A DNA stretch of 64,000 nt from contig NZ_MWFK01000001.1 of assembly GCF_002078175.1 (NCBI RefSeq), forward strand, positions 496,001-560,000. The letters are read 5' to 3'. The notes beneath the pieces are model-generated. The model did no database searches and was not told where the DNA came from. It saw only the letters and a list, made by a program, of their open reading frames with translations. This DNA is from Streptomyces sp. M41(2017). Its GTDB lineage: Bacteria > Actinomycetota > Actinomycetes > Streptomycetales > Streptomycetaceae. Both the position numbers and the translations under genes were made by a program. Positions 32,010 through 40,494 of this stretch are shown here, in pieces; the first letter of the stretch is position 1, and every line of letters begins with the position of its first letter.

Positions 32010-32061
32010 TCAGAGCGTTCCTCAACCGGGGCCGTGTCACACCCCGGACGGCGGAGGGGTG

Positions 32062-33210
32062 TCACACCCCGGACGAGACCTCAGCCTTCTCGTCCGAGGT
32101 CGGGGCTTTTCCCTCGGCCTCGGCGAGCGCCTTGTTCCGGCGCACGGAGGACCAGAAGGACCAGGCGATCAGGATGACGCCGACGAGGCCGGTGATGACC
32201 TCGTTGATCTGGTACTGGATGGTGACGAGGAGGATCACCGAGAGCGCGCCGATCGCGTAGTGCGCGCCGTGCTCCAGGTAGACGTAGTCGTCGAGGGTGC
32301 CCTGGCGGACCAGGTAGACGGTGAGCGACCGGACGTACATGGCGCCGATGCCGAGACCGAGCGCCATCAGCACGATGTCGTTGGTGATGGCGAAGGCGCC
32401 GATGACACCGTCGAAGGAGAAGGACGCGTCCAGCACTTCCAGGTACAGGAACATGAAGAACGCCGCCTGCCCGGCGAGGACGACGGCCGGCTTCTTCTTG
32501 CCGCTCCGCTCGGCCTCCTCCTCTTCCTCGTGGGCCCGCTCCTCCTCTTCTTCGAGACGGTCCTCGAAGTAGCCGGAGAGCCCGCCGACGACCATGTACG
32601 TGATCAGACCGGCGATGCCGGAGATCAGCACCGTCTGCGCCTTGTCGGCGTGCCCGCCGCCGTGCTGGTGGGCGTTGACCGCGAAGGTGAAGGAGGTGAT
32701 GAGCAGGACGATCAGGGCGATGCAGACCGACAGCATGTCGACCTTGCCCAGCTTGGCGAGCGGACGCTCGATCCAGCGCAGCCACTGGATGTCCCGGTCC
32801 TCGAAGATGAAGTCGAGGAAGATCATCAGCAGGAACATGCCACCGAAGGCGGCGATCGACGGGTGCGCGTCGGTCACCAGCTGCTGGTACTGGTCCTTGT
32901 CGTTCAGCGCGAGATCGACCGCGTCGATCGGGCCGATCTTGGCGCTGATGGCGACGATGACGACGGGGAACACCAGGCGCATGCCGAAGACGGCGATCAG
33001 GACACCGACGGTGAGGAAGATCTTCTGCCAGAAGGCACTCATCTTCTTCAGGATTCCGGCGTTGACCACCGCGTTGTCGAAGGACAGCGAGATCTCCAGG
33101 ACGGCCAGGATCGCCACGATGCCGAAGGCGGTCCACCCCCCGTAGAAGGCCGCTGCGACCAGACCGAGCGCGGTAATCGCGAACGACCAGCCGAAGGTTT
33201 TCAGAAGCAC
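32062..33210 (-). CDS. DUF475 (TerC-related) integral membrane protein
   Basis: A GTG start gives 382 residues with about nine hydrophobic segments. Motifs AVLEISLSFDNAVVNAGIL and LEVLDASFSFDGVIGAF carry the TerC-type Asp pairs in two repeats, as expected for TerC/DUF475 transporters thought to handle metal ions such as manganese. A cytoplasmic loop near residues 225-245 is extremely acidic (EDRLEEEEERAHEEEEE). It lies in the same direction as the TerD genes behind it, in a stress locus. The substrate is unproven. Confidence 0.85.
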   Translation of the reverse strand: MLLKTFGWSFAITALGLVAAAFYGGWTAFGIVAILAVLEISLSFDNAVVNAGILKKMSAFWQKIFLTVGVLIAVFGMRLVFPVVIVAISAKIGPIDAVDLALNDKDQYQQLVTDAHPSIAAFGGMFLLMIFLDFIFEDRDIQWLRWIERPLAKLGKVDMLSVCIALIVLLITSFTFAVNAHQHGGGHADKAQTVLISGIAGLITYMVVGGLSGYFEDRLEEEEERAHEEEEEAERSGKKKPAVVLAGQAAFFMFLYLEVLDASFSFDGVIGAFAITNDIVLMALGLGIGAMYVRSLTVYLVRQGTLDDYVYLEHGAHYAIGALSVILLVTIQYQINEVITGLVGVILIAWSFWSSVRRNKALAEAEGKAPTSDEKAEVSSGV

Positions 33211-33344
33211 TGGCTACCCAATCATCGTGTGGTGGGGGCACCCCCAGCGGTCGCTCGGAGGAGGGTTTCCCCCGCGCCGCACTCGTCTTTACCTACTGTT
33301 GACCACGAAGTGTAGAGGGCCGCCTTCGACCGAAACAGGCGGGC

Positions 33345-33920
33345 CTAGGAAACATTCACCCCGAAGTCGAGTGCGATGCCCCGCAGCCCCGACGCGTATC
33401 CCTGGCCGACCGCGCGGAACTTCCACTCGGCGTTGTAGCGGTAGACCTCGCCGAAGATCATCGCCGTCTCCGTCGAGGCGTCCTCGGACAGGTCGTAACG
33501 GGCGAGTTCCTGGCCGTCGGCCTGGTTCACGACACGGATGAAGGCGTTGCTGACCTGGCCGAAGGTCTGGCCGCGGTTGTCCGCGTCATGGATGGAGACC
33601 GGGAAGACGATCTTGTCGACGTTGGCCGGCACCTTGGAGAGGTCGATCAGGATCGACTCGTCGTCGCCCTCGCCCTCACCCGTGAGGTTGTCACCGGTGT
33701 GCTCGACCGAGCCGTCCGGGCTCTTGAGCTGGTTGTAGAAGATGAACCATTCGTCCCCGAGCACCCGGCCGCCGTTGCACAGCAGGGCGCTGGCGTCGAG
33801 GTCGAAGTCGGCTCCGGTGGTCGAGCGCGCGTCCCAGCCGAGCCCGATCATCACCTGTGTGAGGTTCGGCGCGGCCTTCGAGAGGGAGACATTGCCCCCC
33901 TTGGCGAGTGTGACACCCAT
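33345..33920 (-). CDS. TerD-family stress protein
   Basis: The 191-residue product is a single TerD domain: [53 protein letters not shown] and a [17 protein letters not shown] end. The Asp/Glu clusters are the known calcium-binding type. It is closely similar to the TerD gene upstream, so a tandem duplication is likely. A terminator sits between the two, so each may have its own promoter. TerD proteins are cytoplasmic or membrane-associated and respond to tellurite, oxidative and other stresses. Confidence 0.95.
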   Translation of the reverse strand: MGVTLAKGGNVSLSKAAPNLTQVMIGLGWDARSTTGADFDLDASALLCNGGRVLGDEWFIFYNQLKSPDGSVEHTGDNLTGEGEGDDESILIDLSKVPANVDKIVFPVSIHDADNRGQTFGQVSNAFIRVVNQADGQELARYDLSEDASTETAMIFGEVYRYNAEWKFRAVGQGYASGLRGIALDFGVNVS

Positions 33921-33963
33921 GATGCTGGTCCTCCCCGAGGTCGATCTTCACTTGGTACAGCGG

Positions 33964-33998
33964 GCCCGGCGCCGCACCGGAGAGGTGCGGCGCCGGGC
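33964..33998 (-). terminator. Terminator between the two tandem TerD genes
   Basis: A 15-bp perfect stem (33,964-33,978 with 33,984-33,998) has a 5-base loop. It lies 22 bases after the first TerD gene stop on the minus strand, and 43 bases before the next TerD start. Confidence 0.75.
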
Positions 33999-34020
33999 CG
34001 GACGGCTGAGGCCCGAGGGC

Positions 34021-34596
34021 TCAGACGTTGACGCCGAAGTCCTGCGCGATGCCGCGCAGGCCCGAGGCGTACCCCTGGCCGATGGCGCGGAACTTCCACT
34101 CCGCGCCGTTGCGGTAGAGCTCGCCGAAGACCATCGCGGTCTCCGTCGAGGCGTCCTCGGAGAGGTCGTAGCGGGCGATCTCCGCTCCGCCCGCCTGGTT
34201 CACCACGCGGATGAAGGCGTTGCGGACCTGGCCGAAGGACTGCTGGCGGTTCTCGGCGTCGTAGATCGAGACCGGGAAGACGATCTTCTGGACGTCGGCC
34301 GGGACGGTGGCGAGGTTGACCTTGATCTGCTCGTCGTCGCCCTCGCCCTCGCCGGTGGTGTTGTCACCGGTGTGCTCGACCGAGCCGTCCGGGCTCTTCA
34401 GGTTGTTGAAGAACACGAAGTTCTGGTCGCCGGAGACCTTTCCCTGGTCGTTCGTGAGCAGGGCGCTGGCGTCGAGGTCGAAGTCCGTGCCGGTGGTGGT
34501 GCGGACGTCCCACCCCAGACCGATGATGACCGCGGTCAGTCCCGGGGCCTCCTTCGACAGCGAAACGTTGCCGCCCTTGCTGAGGCTGACTCCCAC
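34021..34596 (-). CDS. TerD-family stress protein (tandem paralogue)
   Basis: A GTG at 34,596 follows GGGAGGA, so I use it instead of the ATG four codons upstream. The product is 191 residues: [61 protein letters not shown]. It is the closest relative of the gene downstream. Upstream lies a 19-bp perfect dyad that may be an operator. Confidence 0.95.
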   Translation of the reverse strand: MGVSLSKGGNVSLSKEAPGLTAVIIGLGWDVRTTTGTDFDLDASALLTNDQGKVSGDQNFVFFNNLKSPDGSVEHTGDNTTGEGEGDDEQIKVNLATVPADVQKIVFPVSIYDAENRQQSFGQVRNAFIRVVNQAGGAEIARYDLSEDASTETAMVFGELYRNGAEWKFRAIGQGYASGLRGIAQDFGVNV

Positions 34597-34646
34597 GAGT
34601 CCTCCCAATGGTGTTCAGGGGCGGGGCGCCCCGTAGGTGCGTTGGT

Positions 34647-34665
34647 ATCGGATCAACGATCCGAT
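34647..34665. promoter_or_regulatory. Perfect dyad upstream of terD, candidate operator
   Basis: ATCGGATCAACGATCCGAT (8-bp arms, 3-bp centre) lies 51 bases before the TerD start. No equivalent dyad is present before the other TerD gene. A similar TTGATCC string occurs before the aldolase gene, without the dyad. Confidence 0.45.
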
Positions 34666-34710
34666 CCTAGTGACGGGTTCCCGTGCCCCGCAGGGCTTGG
34701 AACCGAAGAA

Positions 34711-35169
34711 TCACAGGGTGTCGAGCGCCGTGACGTACTCGTTCAGGTCACGCGCGTCGGGCAGGGCGTTGACGACGGTCCAGCGGACCACGCCCTCCTT
34801 GTCGATGATGAACGTGCCGCGCACCGCGCAGCCCTTGTCCTCGTCGAAGACGCCGTAGGCGCGCGAGACGTTGCCGTGCGGCCAGAAGTCGGACAGCAGC
34901 GGGTACTCCAGGCCCTCCTGCTCGGCGAAGACGCGCAGGGTGTGGATGGAGTCGTTGGACACGGCGAGCAGCTGGGTGTCGCGCTCGGTGAACTGCGGCA
35001 GGTTGTCACGCAGGGAGCACAGCTCGCCGGTGCACACCCCGGTGAAGGCGAAAGGGTAGAACAGCAGCACCACGTTCTTCTCGCCCCGGAAGTCGGAGAG
35101 CCTCACGGTGGCGCCGTGGTTGTCCTTCAGCTCGAAGTCCGGTGCCTTGGTACCGACGTCGACGGTCAT
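34711..35169 (-). CDS. Peroxiredoxin (AhpE-like/one-Cys type)
   Basis: The 152-residue product has the peroxiredoxin fold. KAPDFELKDNHGATVRLSDF is followed by FYPFAFTGVCTGELCSLRD, in which the peroxidatic Cys lies in the P-x3-T-x2-C motif and a nearby second Cys four residues later may act as partner. SNDSIHTLRVFAEQEGLEYPL, then AVRGTFIIDKEGVVRW, complete the family signature. It reduces peroxides, using a thiol donor. It is a stand-alone gene next to the stress locus. Confidence 0.9.
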   Translation of the reverse strand: MTVDVGTKAPDFELKDNHGATVRLSDFRGEKNVVLLFYPFAFTGVCTGELCSLRDNLPQFTERDTQLLAVSNDSIHTLRVFAEQEGLEYPLLSDFWPHGNVSRAYGVFDEDKGCAVRGTFIIDKEGVVRWTVVNALPDARDLNEYVTALDTL

Positions 35170-35306
35170 GCTCACTCGCTTCCCTTCCACAGGTCTGTTC
35201 GGGTGACGACCAGCGTACGCAGTGATCGTCGCCGGGCCCCGGTGCGGTCCTGGCGGGTGGATCACGGGACGGACGGACGGGCGCCGTCCGGGTGGTCGCG
35301 GGCATG

Positions 35307-35346
35307 CGTGAGGCCCCCGCCGAGGTGGCTCGGCGGGGGCCTCACG
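35307..35346 (-). terminator. Intrinsic terminator of the DUF3052 gene
   Basis: A 17-bp perfect stem (35,307-35,323 with 35,330-35,346), 6-base loop, lies 29 bases after the stop of the DUF3052 gene on the minus strand. No T-run follows. Confidence 0.75.
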
Positions 35347-35375
35347 GATGCTCTGCTTGCAGACGGGGCTGCAGC

Positions 35376-35804
35376 TCAGCGCTTCGACTTGGGGGTGGCC
35401 AGGCGGGTGCCCGACCATTCCTTGCCGACGGAGATGCTCTTCGTCTGGGAGAGGCCGGCTGTCTGTGCGGCATCACTGATGTCGCTGGGCTCGACGTAAC
35501 CGTCCCTGCCGGTCTTCGGGGTCAGCAGCCAGATCATGCCGCCGTCCTCAAGGAGACCGATGACGTCCACCAGTGCGTCCGTGAGATCGCCGTCCTCGTC
35601 CCGGAACCACAACAGCACCACGTCAGCGACGTCGTCGTAGTCCTCGTCGACCAGATCCTGGCCGATCAGCGATTCGATGCCTTCACGGAGCTCGTGGTCA
35701 ACGTCGTCGTCGAAGCCGATCTCCTGGACCACCTGTCCGGGCTCGAACCCCAGCCTGGCGGCCGGGTTGGTCCGCTCCTCCGCGTGGTCCGCGGTCGCGC
35801 TCAC
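35376..35804 (-). CDS. DUF3052 family protein
   Basis: A GTG at 35,804 follows AGGAGGC and gives 142 residues. NPAARLGFEPGQVVQEIGFDD is the DUF3052 N-terminal pattern, and VADVVLLWFRDEDGDLTDALVDVIGLL and GGMIWLLTPKTGRDGYVEPSDI follow. The family is restricted to actinobacteria and has no known function. No membrane segment or catalytic motif is present. Gene order next to aceE is common in Streptomyces. Confidence 0.85.
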   Translation of the reverse strand: MSATADHAEERTNPAARLGFEPGQVVQEIGFDDDVDHELREGIESLIGQDLVDEDYDDVADVVLLWFRDEDGDLTDALVDVIGLLEDGGMIWLLTPKTGRDGYVEPSDISDAAQTAGLSQTKSISVGKEWSGTRLATPKSKR

Positions 35805-36271
35805 GGCTTGCCTCCTGATCATGTTTCGGGATTGGGGTCTCCCCCCGCTCGTCCAGAGCTCGGGGGAGTCTCAGCCACGCGCGTGCGCGCAGCATTGGCC
35901 GTAGTCCACACGGGCGGAGCGGATCGCGCAAGTACCCGGCCGTCGAGACCGCCGAAACGGTGACGATCCTGGCAGTGCCGACGCAACTCCCGGTGGGCCT
36001 TCATCAGGCCTCGTGACGCGCACCACACCCTTCTGCCCCATTTATGAACTTCGGAACCCTTGGAGCCTACGAGAACCGAACGGCTTTGCGGAACGCGTCA
36101 CGTACTGAGCGTATCGTTGCGTTTTGGTCGGGCCCGTCCCAGCGGTCTGCACGAGCGTCTCGGTTACCCCTAAGTAGAGATGACGTATGCGTTCCCGAGG
36201 TACACGATGGGGAACGGTGCAGATACAGGGGAAACCCACCGCAGACAGCCCTCTGACAGCGAAGGAACAGC
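35805..36271. other. Divergent promoter region of DUF3052 and aceE
   Basis: This 467-base stretch has no believable gene. A stem-loop (CTCCCCC.../...GGGGGAG at about 35,839-35,868) resembles recurring inverted repeats of Streptomyces intergenic DNA. The GC content falls around 36,040-36,180, where the aceE promoter is likely to lie. Confidence 0.55.
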
Positions 36272-39019
36272 GTGGCTTCCGGATCCGATCGCAACCCGGT
36301 CATCATTGGCGGCCTTCCCAGCCAGGTCCCGGACTTCGACCCTGAGGAGACTCAGGAGTGGCTCGACTCCCTCGACGCCGCCGTCGACCAGCGCGGCCGT
36401 GAGCGCGCCCGCTATCTGATGCTGCGGCTGATCGAGCGGGCCCGCGAGAAGCGCGTGGCCGTGCCCGAGATGCGCAGCACGGACTACGTCAACACGATCG
36501 CCACCAAGGACGAGCCGTTCTTCCCCGGCAACGAGGAGATCGAGCGCAAGGTCCTGAACGCGACCCGCTGGAACGCGGCCGTGATGGTCTCCCGGGCGCA
36601 GCGCCCCGGCATCGGCGTGGGCGGCCACATCGCGACGTTCGCCTCCTCCGCCTCGCTCTACGACGTGGGCTTCAACCACTTCTTCCGCGGCAAGGACGAG
36701 GGCGACGGCGGCGACCAGATCTTCTTCCAGGGGCACGCCTCGCCGGGCATCTACGCCCGCGCGTTCCTCCTGGACCGGCTCTCCGAGCAGCAGCTCGACG
36801 CGTTCCGCCAGGAGAAGTCGAAGGCGCCCTACGGGCTGTCCTCGTACCCGCACCCGCGGCTGATGCCGGACTTCTGGGAGTTCCCGACCGTCTCGATGGG
36901 CCTCGGCCCGCTCGGCGCGATCTTCCAGGCCCGGATGAACCGCTACATGGAGGCGCGCGGTATCGCCGACACCTCCAAGTCCCACGTCTGGGCGTTCCTC
37001 GGCGACGGCGAGATGGACGAGCCGGAGTCGCTCGGCCAGCTCTCGATCGCGGCGCGCGAGGGTCTGGACAACCTGACCTTCGTCGTCAACTGCAACCTCC
37101 AGCGCCTCGACGGCCCGGTGCGCGGCAACGGCAAGATCGTCCAGGAGCTGGAGTCGCAGTTCCGCGGCGCCGGCTGGAACGTGATCAAGCTGGTCTGGGA
37201 CCGCACCTGGGACCCGCTGCTCGCGCAGGACCGCGACGGCGTGCTGGTCAACCGGCTGAACACCACGCCGGACGGCCAGTTCCAGACGTACGCCACGGAG
37301 ACGGGCGCCTACATCCGCGACCACTTCTTCGGCGACGACCACCGGCTGCGCGCCATGGTCGAGAACATGACCGACGACCAGATCCTGCACCTGGGCCGCG
37401 GCGGGCACGACCACAAGAAGATCTACGCGGCGTTCTCGGCGGCCAAGACCCACTCGGGCCAGCCGACGGTGATCCTCGCGCAGACGGTCAAGGGCTGGAC
37501 GCTCGGGCCGAACTTCGAGGGCCGCAACGCCACGCACCAGATGAAGAAGCTGACGGTCGCCGACCTCAAGGGCTTCCGTGACCGGCTGCACCTGCCGATC
37601 TCCGACAAGGAGCTGGAGGACGGCGCGCCGCCGTACTACCACCCGGGCCGGGACTCGGAGGAGATCCAGTACATGCACGACCGCCGCAAGGGGCTCGGCG
37701 GGTACGTCCCGACGCGCGTCGTGCGGTCGAAGCCCCTGGCGCTGCCCGAGGACAAGACGTACGCGAGCGTGAAGAAGGGCTCGGGTCAGCAGTCCATCGC
37801 GACGACCATGGCCTTCGTGCGGCTCCTCAAGGACCTCATGCGGGACAAGGAGATCGGCAAGCGGTTCGTGCTGATCGCGCCCGACGAGTACCGCACGTTC
37901 GGCATGGACTCGTTCTTCCCGAGTGCGAAGATCTACAACCCGCTCGGCCAGCAGTACGAGTCGGTGGACCGTGAACTGCTCCTCGCCTACAAGGAGTCGC
38001 CGACCGGCCAGATGCTGCACGACGGCATCTCGGAGGCCGGCTGCACGGCCTCGCTGATCGCCGCGGGTTCGGCGTACGCCACCCACGGCGAGCCGCTCAT
38101 CCCGGTCTACGTCTTCTACTCGATGTTCGGTTTCCAGCGCACCGGCGACCAGTTCTGGCAGATGGCCGACCAGTTGGCGCGCGGTTTCGTGCTGGGCGCG
38201 ACCGCCGGGCGGACGACGCTGACCGGTGAGGGCCTGCAGCACGCGGACGGCCACTCGCAGCTGCTCGCCTCGACGAACCCGGGCTGTGTCGCCTACGACC
38301 CGGCGTTCGGCTTCGAGATCGCGCACATCGTGCAGGACGGCCTGCGCCGGATGTACGGCTCGACCGAGGAACACCCGCACGGCGAGGACGTCTTCTACTA
38401 CCTCACGGTGTACAACGAGCCGATCCAGCACCCGGCCGAGCCGGAGAACGTGGACACCGAGGGCATCCTCAAGGGCATCCACCGCTACGCCGCGGGCACG
38501 TCGGGCACCATCCCGGCGCAGATCCTCGCCTCCGGTGTCGCCGTCCCGTGGGCCGTCGAGGCCCAGCGGATCCTCGCCGAGGACTGGAACGTCCGGGCCG
38601 ACGTCTGGTCGGCGACCTCCTGGAACGAGCTGCGGCGCGAGGCCGTCGACGTGGAGCGGCACAACCTGCTGCACCCCGAGGAGGAGCAGCGCGTCCCGTA
38701 CGTGACGCGGAAGCTGTCCGACTCCGAGGGCCCGTTCGTGGCCGTCTCGGACTGGATGCGCTCGGTTCCGGACCAGATCGCGCGCTGGGTGCCCGGCACC
38801 TATCAGTCCCTCGGCGCGGACGGCTTCGGCTTCGCGGACACGCGCGGCGCGGCGCGCCGGTTCTTCCACATCGACGCGCAGTCGATCGTGGTCGGCGTGC
38901 TGACCGAACTGGCCCGTGAGGGCAAGGTCGACCGGTCGGTCCTGAAGCAGGCCGTGGACCGCTACCAGCTCCTGGACGTGTCGGCGGCGGACCCGGGCGC
39001 GGCGGGCGGGGACGCGTAG
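36272..39019 (+). CDS. aceE: Pyruvate dehydrogenase E1 component (homodimeric, AceE)
   Basis: A GTG start behind GAAGGAAC gives 915 residues, the usual size of the homodimeric alpha2 type. The thiamine-diphosphate motif [20 protein letters not shown] ends in an NCNLQ-type stretch near residue 270. [17 protein letters not shown] and LLIAYKES-like regions ([15 protein letters not shown]) match AceE. It decarboxylates pyruvate and acetylates the E2 lipoyl domain, linking glycolysis to the TCA cycle. The E2 and E3 genes are not adjacent. A clear terminator follows. Confidence 0.97.
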   Translation: MASGSDRNPVIIGGLPSQVPDFDPEETQEWLDSLDAAVDQRGRERARYLMLRLIERAREKRVAVPEMRSTDYVNTIATKDEPFFPGNEEIERKVLNATRWNAAVMVSRAQRPGIGVGGHIATFASSASLYDVGFNHFFRGKDEGDGGDQIFFQGHASPGIYARAFLLDRLSEQQLDAFRQEKSKAPYGLSSYPHPRLMPDFWEFPTVSMGLGPLGAIFQARMNRYMEARGIADTSKSHVWAFLGDGEMDEPESLGQLSIAAREGLDNLTFVVNCNLQRLDGPVRGNGKIVQELESQFRGAGWNVIKLVWDRTWDPLLAQDRDGVLVNRLNTTPDGQFQTYATETGAYIRDHFFGDDHRLRAMVENMTDDQILHLGRGGHDHKKIYAAFSAAKTHSGQPTVILAQTVKGWTLGPNFEGRNATHQMKKLTVADLKGFRDRLHLPISDKELEDGAPPYYHPGRDSEEIQYMHDRRKGLGGYVPTRVVRSKPLALPEDKTYASVKKGSGQQSIATTMAFVRLLKDLMRDKEIGKRFVLIAPDEYRTFGMDSFFPSAKIYNPLGQQYESVDRELLLAYKESPTGQMLHDGISEAGCTASLIAAGSAYATHGEPLIPVYVFYSMFGFQRTGDQFWQMADQLARGFVLGATAGRTTLTGEGLQHADGHSQLLASTNPGCVAYDPAFGFEIAHIVQDGLRRMYGSTEEHPHGEDVFYYLTVYNEPIQHPAEPENVDTEGILKGIHRYAAGTSGTIPAQILASGVAVPWAVEAQRILAEDWNVRADVWSATSWNELRREAVDVERHNLLHPEEEQRVPYVTRKLSDSEGPFVAVSDWMRSVPDQIARWVPGTYQSLGADGFGFADTRGAARRFFHIDAQSIVVGVLTELAREGKVDRSVLKQAVDRYQLLDVSAADPGAAGGDA

Positions 39020-39031
39020 CCGTTCGCGGCG

Positions 39032-39080
39032 AGGCGGAGGGGCGGCGGGCCGATCGGCCCGCCGCCCCTCCGCCTTTCTT
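39032..39080 (+). terminator. Intrinsic terminator of aceE
   Basis: A long perfect inverted repeat centred at 39,053/39,054 (arms about 22 bp) is followed by TTCTT. It lies 12 bases after the aceE stop. Confidence 0.85.
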
Positions 39081-39094
39081 CCTACGATGCGCTC

Positions 39095-39874
39095 ATGACG
39101 CAAGAATCGGCCCAGGCCCGTTGGGAGCTGCACACCCAGCGGCCCCTGCTCGTCCTCGCGGTGGCCTTCGCCCTCGCGTACGCCGTGCCGATCGTGGACA
39201 GCGACGCGGCACCGGCGATGGCCCTCACCTGCACGGTGGTGGAGTGGGTGGTGTGGGGGGCGTTCGCGGCCGACTACCTGATACGGCTCGCGCTCTCCGG
39301 TCAGCGGCGGGACTTCGTCCGGACCCACTGGCTGGATCTGTGCGCGGTGGTCCTGCCGATCCTCCAGCCGCTGCGTCTCCTTCGGCTCGTCTCCACGCTG
39401 ATGCTCGTGGGGCGGCGGGCGCGGATGGCCTCGCAGATCCGGCTGACGACGTACGTCGGGGGCGCGGTCGTCGGACTGCTGATGTTCGGCTCGCTCGCCG
39501 TGCTGTCCGTGGAGCGGGACTCGCCCAACGGGAACATCCGCACGCTGGGTGACGCGGTGTGGTGGTCCTTCACGACGATGACGACCGTGGGGTACGGCGA
39601 CCACGCCCCGACCACCGGGATGGGCAGGGTCCTCGCCGTCGGTCTGATGCTGTCGGGGATCGCCCTGCTCGGTGTGGTCACCGCGAACATCGCCGCCTGG
39701 TTCATCTCCCGGTTCGAGAAGGACGACGTGGAGGAACGCCGGCAGACCGCGGCGATCGAGGCCCTCACCGAGGAGGTGCGCGCCCTGCGCGCCGAGCTCA
39801 CCGCTCTCACGGGCACCCCGGGTCTTCTCCCGCACCCTGTGCCGTCAGGGTCCGAGGAGCACTCCCCCACCTAG
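39095..39874 (+). CDS. Ion channel protein, putative potassium channel
   Basis: A TACGAT hexamer six bases before the ATG indicates a leaderless mRNA. The 259-residue protein has about six hydrophobic segments. The pore loop carries the filter TMTTVGYGDHAP near residue 160-175, and the C-terminal part (EERRQTAAIEALTEEVRALR) is a coiled coil that may help assemble the tetramer. A basic segment PLRLLRLVSTLMLV resembles a voltage-sensor helix but has few charges. Selectivity for K+ is inferred from GYGD. Confidence 0.9.
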   Translation: MTQESAQARWELHTQRPLLVLAVAFALAYAVPIVDSDAAPAMALTCTVVEWVVWGAFAADYLIRLALSGQRRDFVRTHWLDLCAVVLPILQPLRLLRLVSTLMLVGRRARMASQIRLTTYVGGAVVGLLMFGSLAVLSVERDSPNGNIRTLGDAVWWSFTTMTTVGYGDHAPTTGMGRVLAVGLMLSGIALLGVVTANIAAWFISRFEKDDVEERRQTAAIEALTEEVRALRAELTALTGTPGLLPHPVPSGSEEHSPT

Positions 39875-39943
39875 ACCTGTGGGCCCGTACGCCGCTCGGG
39901 GCGGAGTACGGGCCCACAACAGGTGACCAGCGGTGTCGCAGCC

Positions 39944-40243
39944 TCAGAGCAGGCCGTTGCCGACTCCGCCCGCCAGCCAGATGATCGCCAAAAGTGTGTC
40001 GATCGCTCCCAGGACGAGGGCGATGAGAGCCGGTACCGGCCCCGAACCCGTCCAGCGGCGCCCCATCGAGAACCAGCCGCAGATCATCGCGACCGGCCCG
40101 AGGACGATTCCCAGCGTGAAGAAGCCGGCAACCGCGCACACGACTCCGATGATGCCCAAGGTCGCGCTGTCCGGCCCGGTCCGTGGTCCCATCCGGCCAC
40201 GTGAACGGGGGTACCTGCGCGTACCGTTTCCGAAGCCCGCCAT
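39944..40243 (-). CDS. Small membrane protein, DUF4190-like
   Basis: AGGAGTT lies six bases before the second of two adjacent ATG codons, so 40,243 is preferred. The 99-residue product has a basic N terminus (GNGTRRYPRSRGRM) and two hydrophobic helices (LGIIGVVCAVAGFFTLGIV and ALIALVLGAIDTLLAIIWLA) around a short loop with GRRWTGSG, like DUF4190 proteins. Function is unknown. Confidence 0.65.
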   Translation of the reverse strand: MAGFGNGTRRYPRSRGRMGPRTGPDSATLGIIGVVCAVAGFFTLGIVLGPVAMICGWFSMGRRWTGSGPVPALIALVLGAIDTLLAIIWLAGGVGNGLL

Positions 40244-40494
40244 CATCAACTCCTGAACTCCCGTGACCTCTCGGTCGGTTCGGGTCGATGCCTCGGGTAC
40301 CCCCGTTCCACGCGTACAGACCTGCACGCGCGCCACCCCCCTCCGGCAGCGCGCCGCAGACCCGGTCGTCCTCCAGGCCGTACGGAGGACTTGACCCACT
40401 GTGACCTGCGGCGTGCGCCGAACGGGAGGGAACTTGAGCGTGATCACCCGGATAGGCGAAATTCCGCCACGCGATCCCCGGGTGACGCCGTCCG

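Noticed and set aside
36170..39835. A 1221-residue minus-strand ORF under aceE
   Set aside because: It is the reverse complement shadow of a clearly coding aceE gene, with repetitive Arg/Val/Asp-rich composition.
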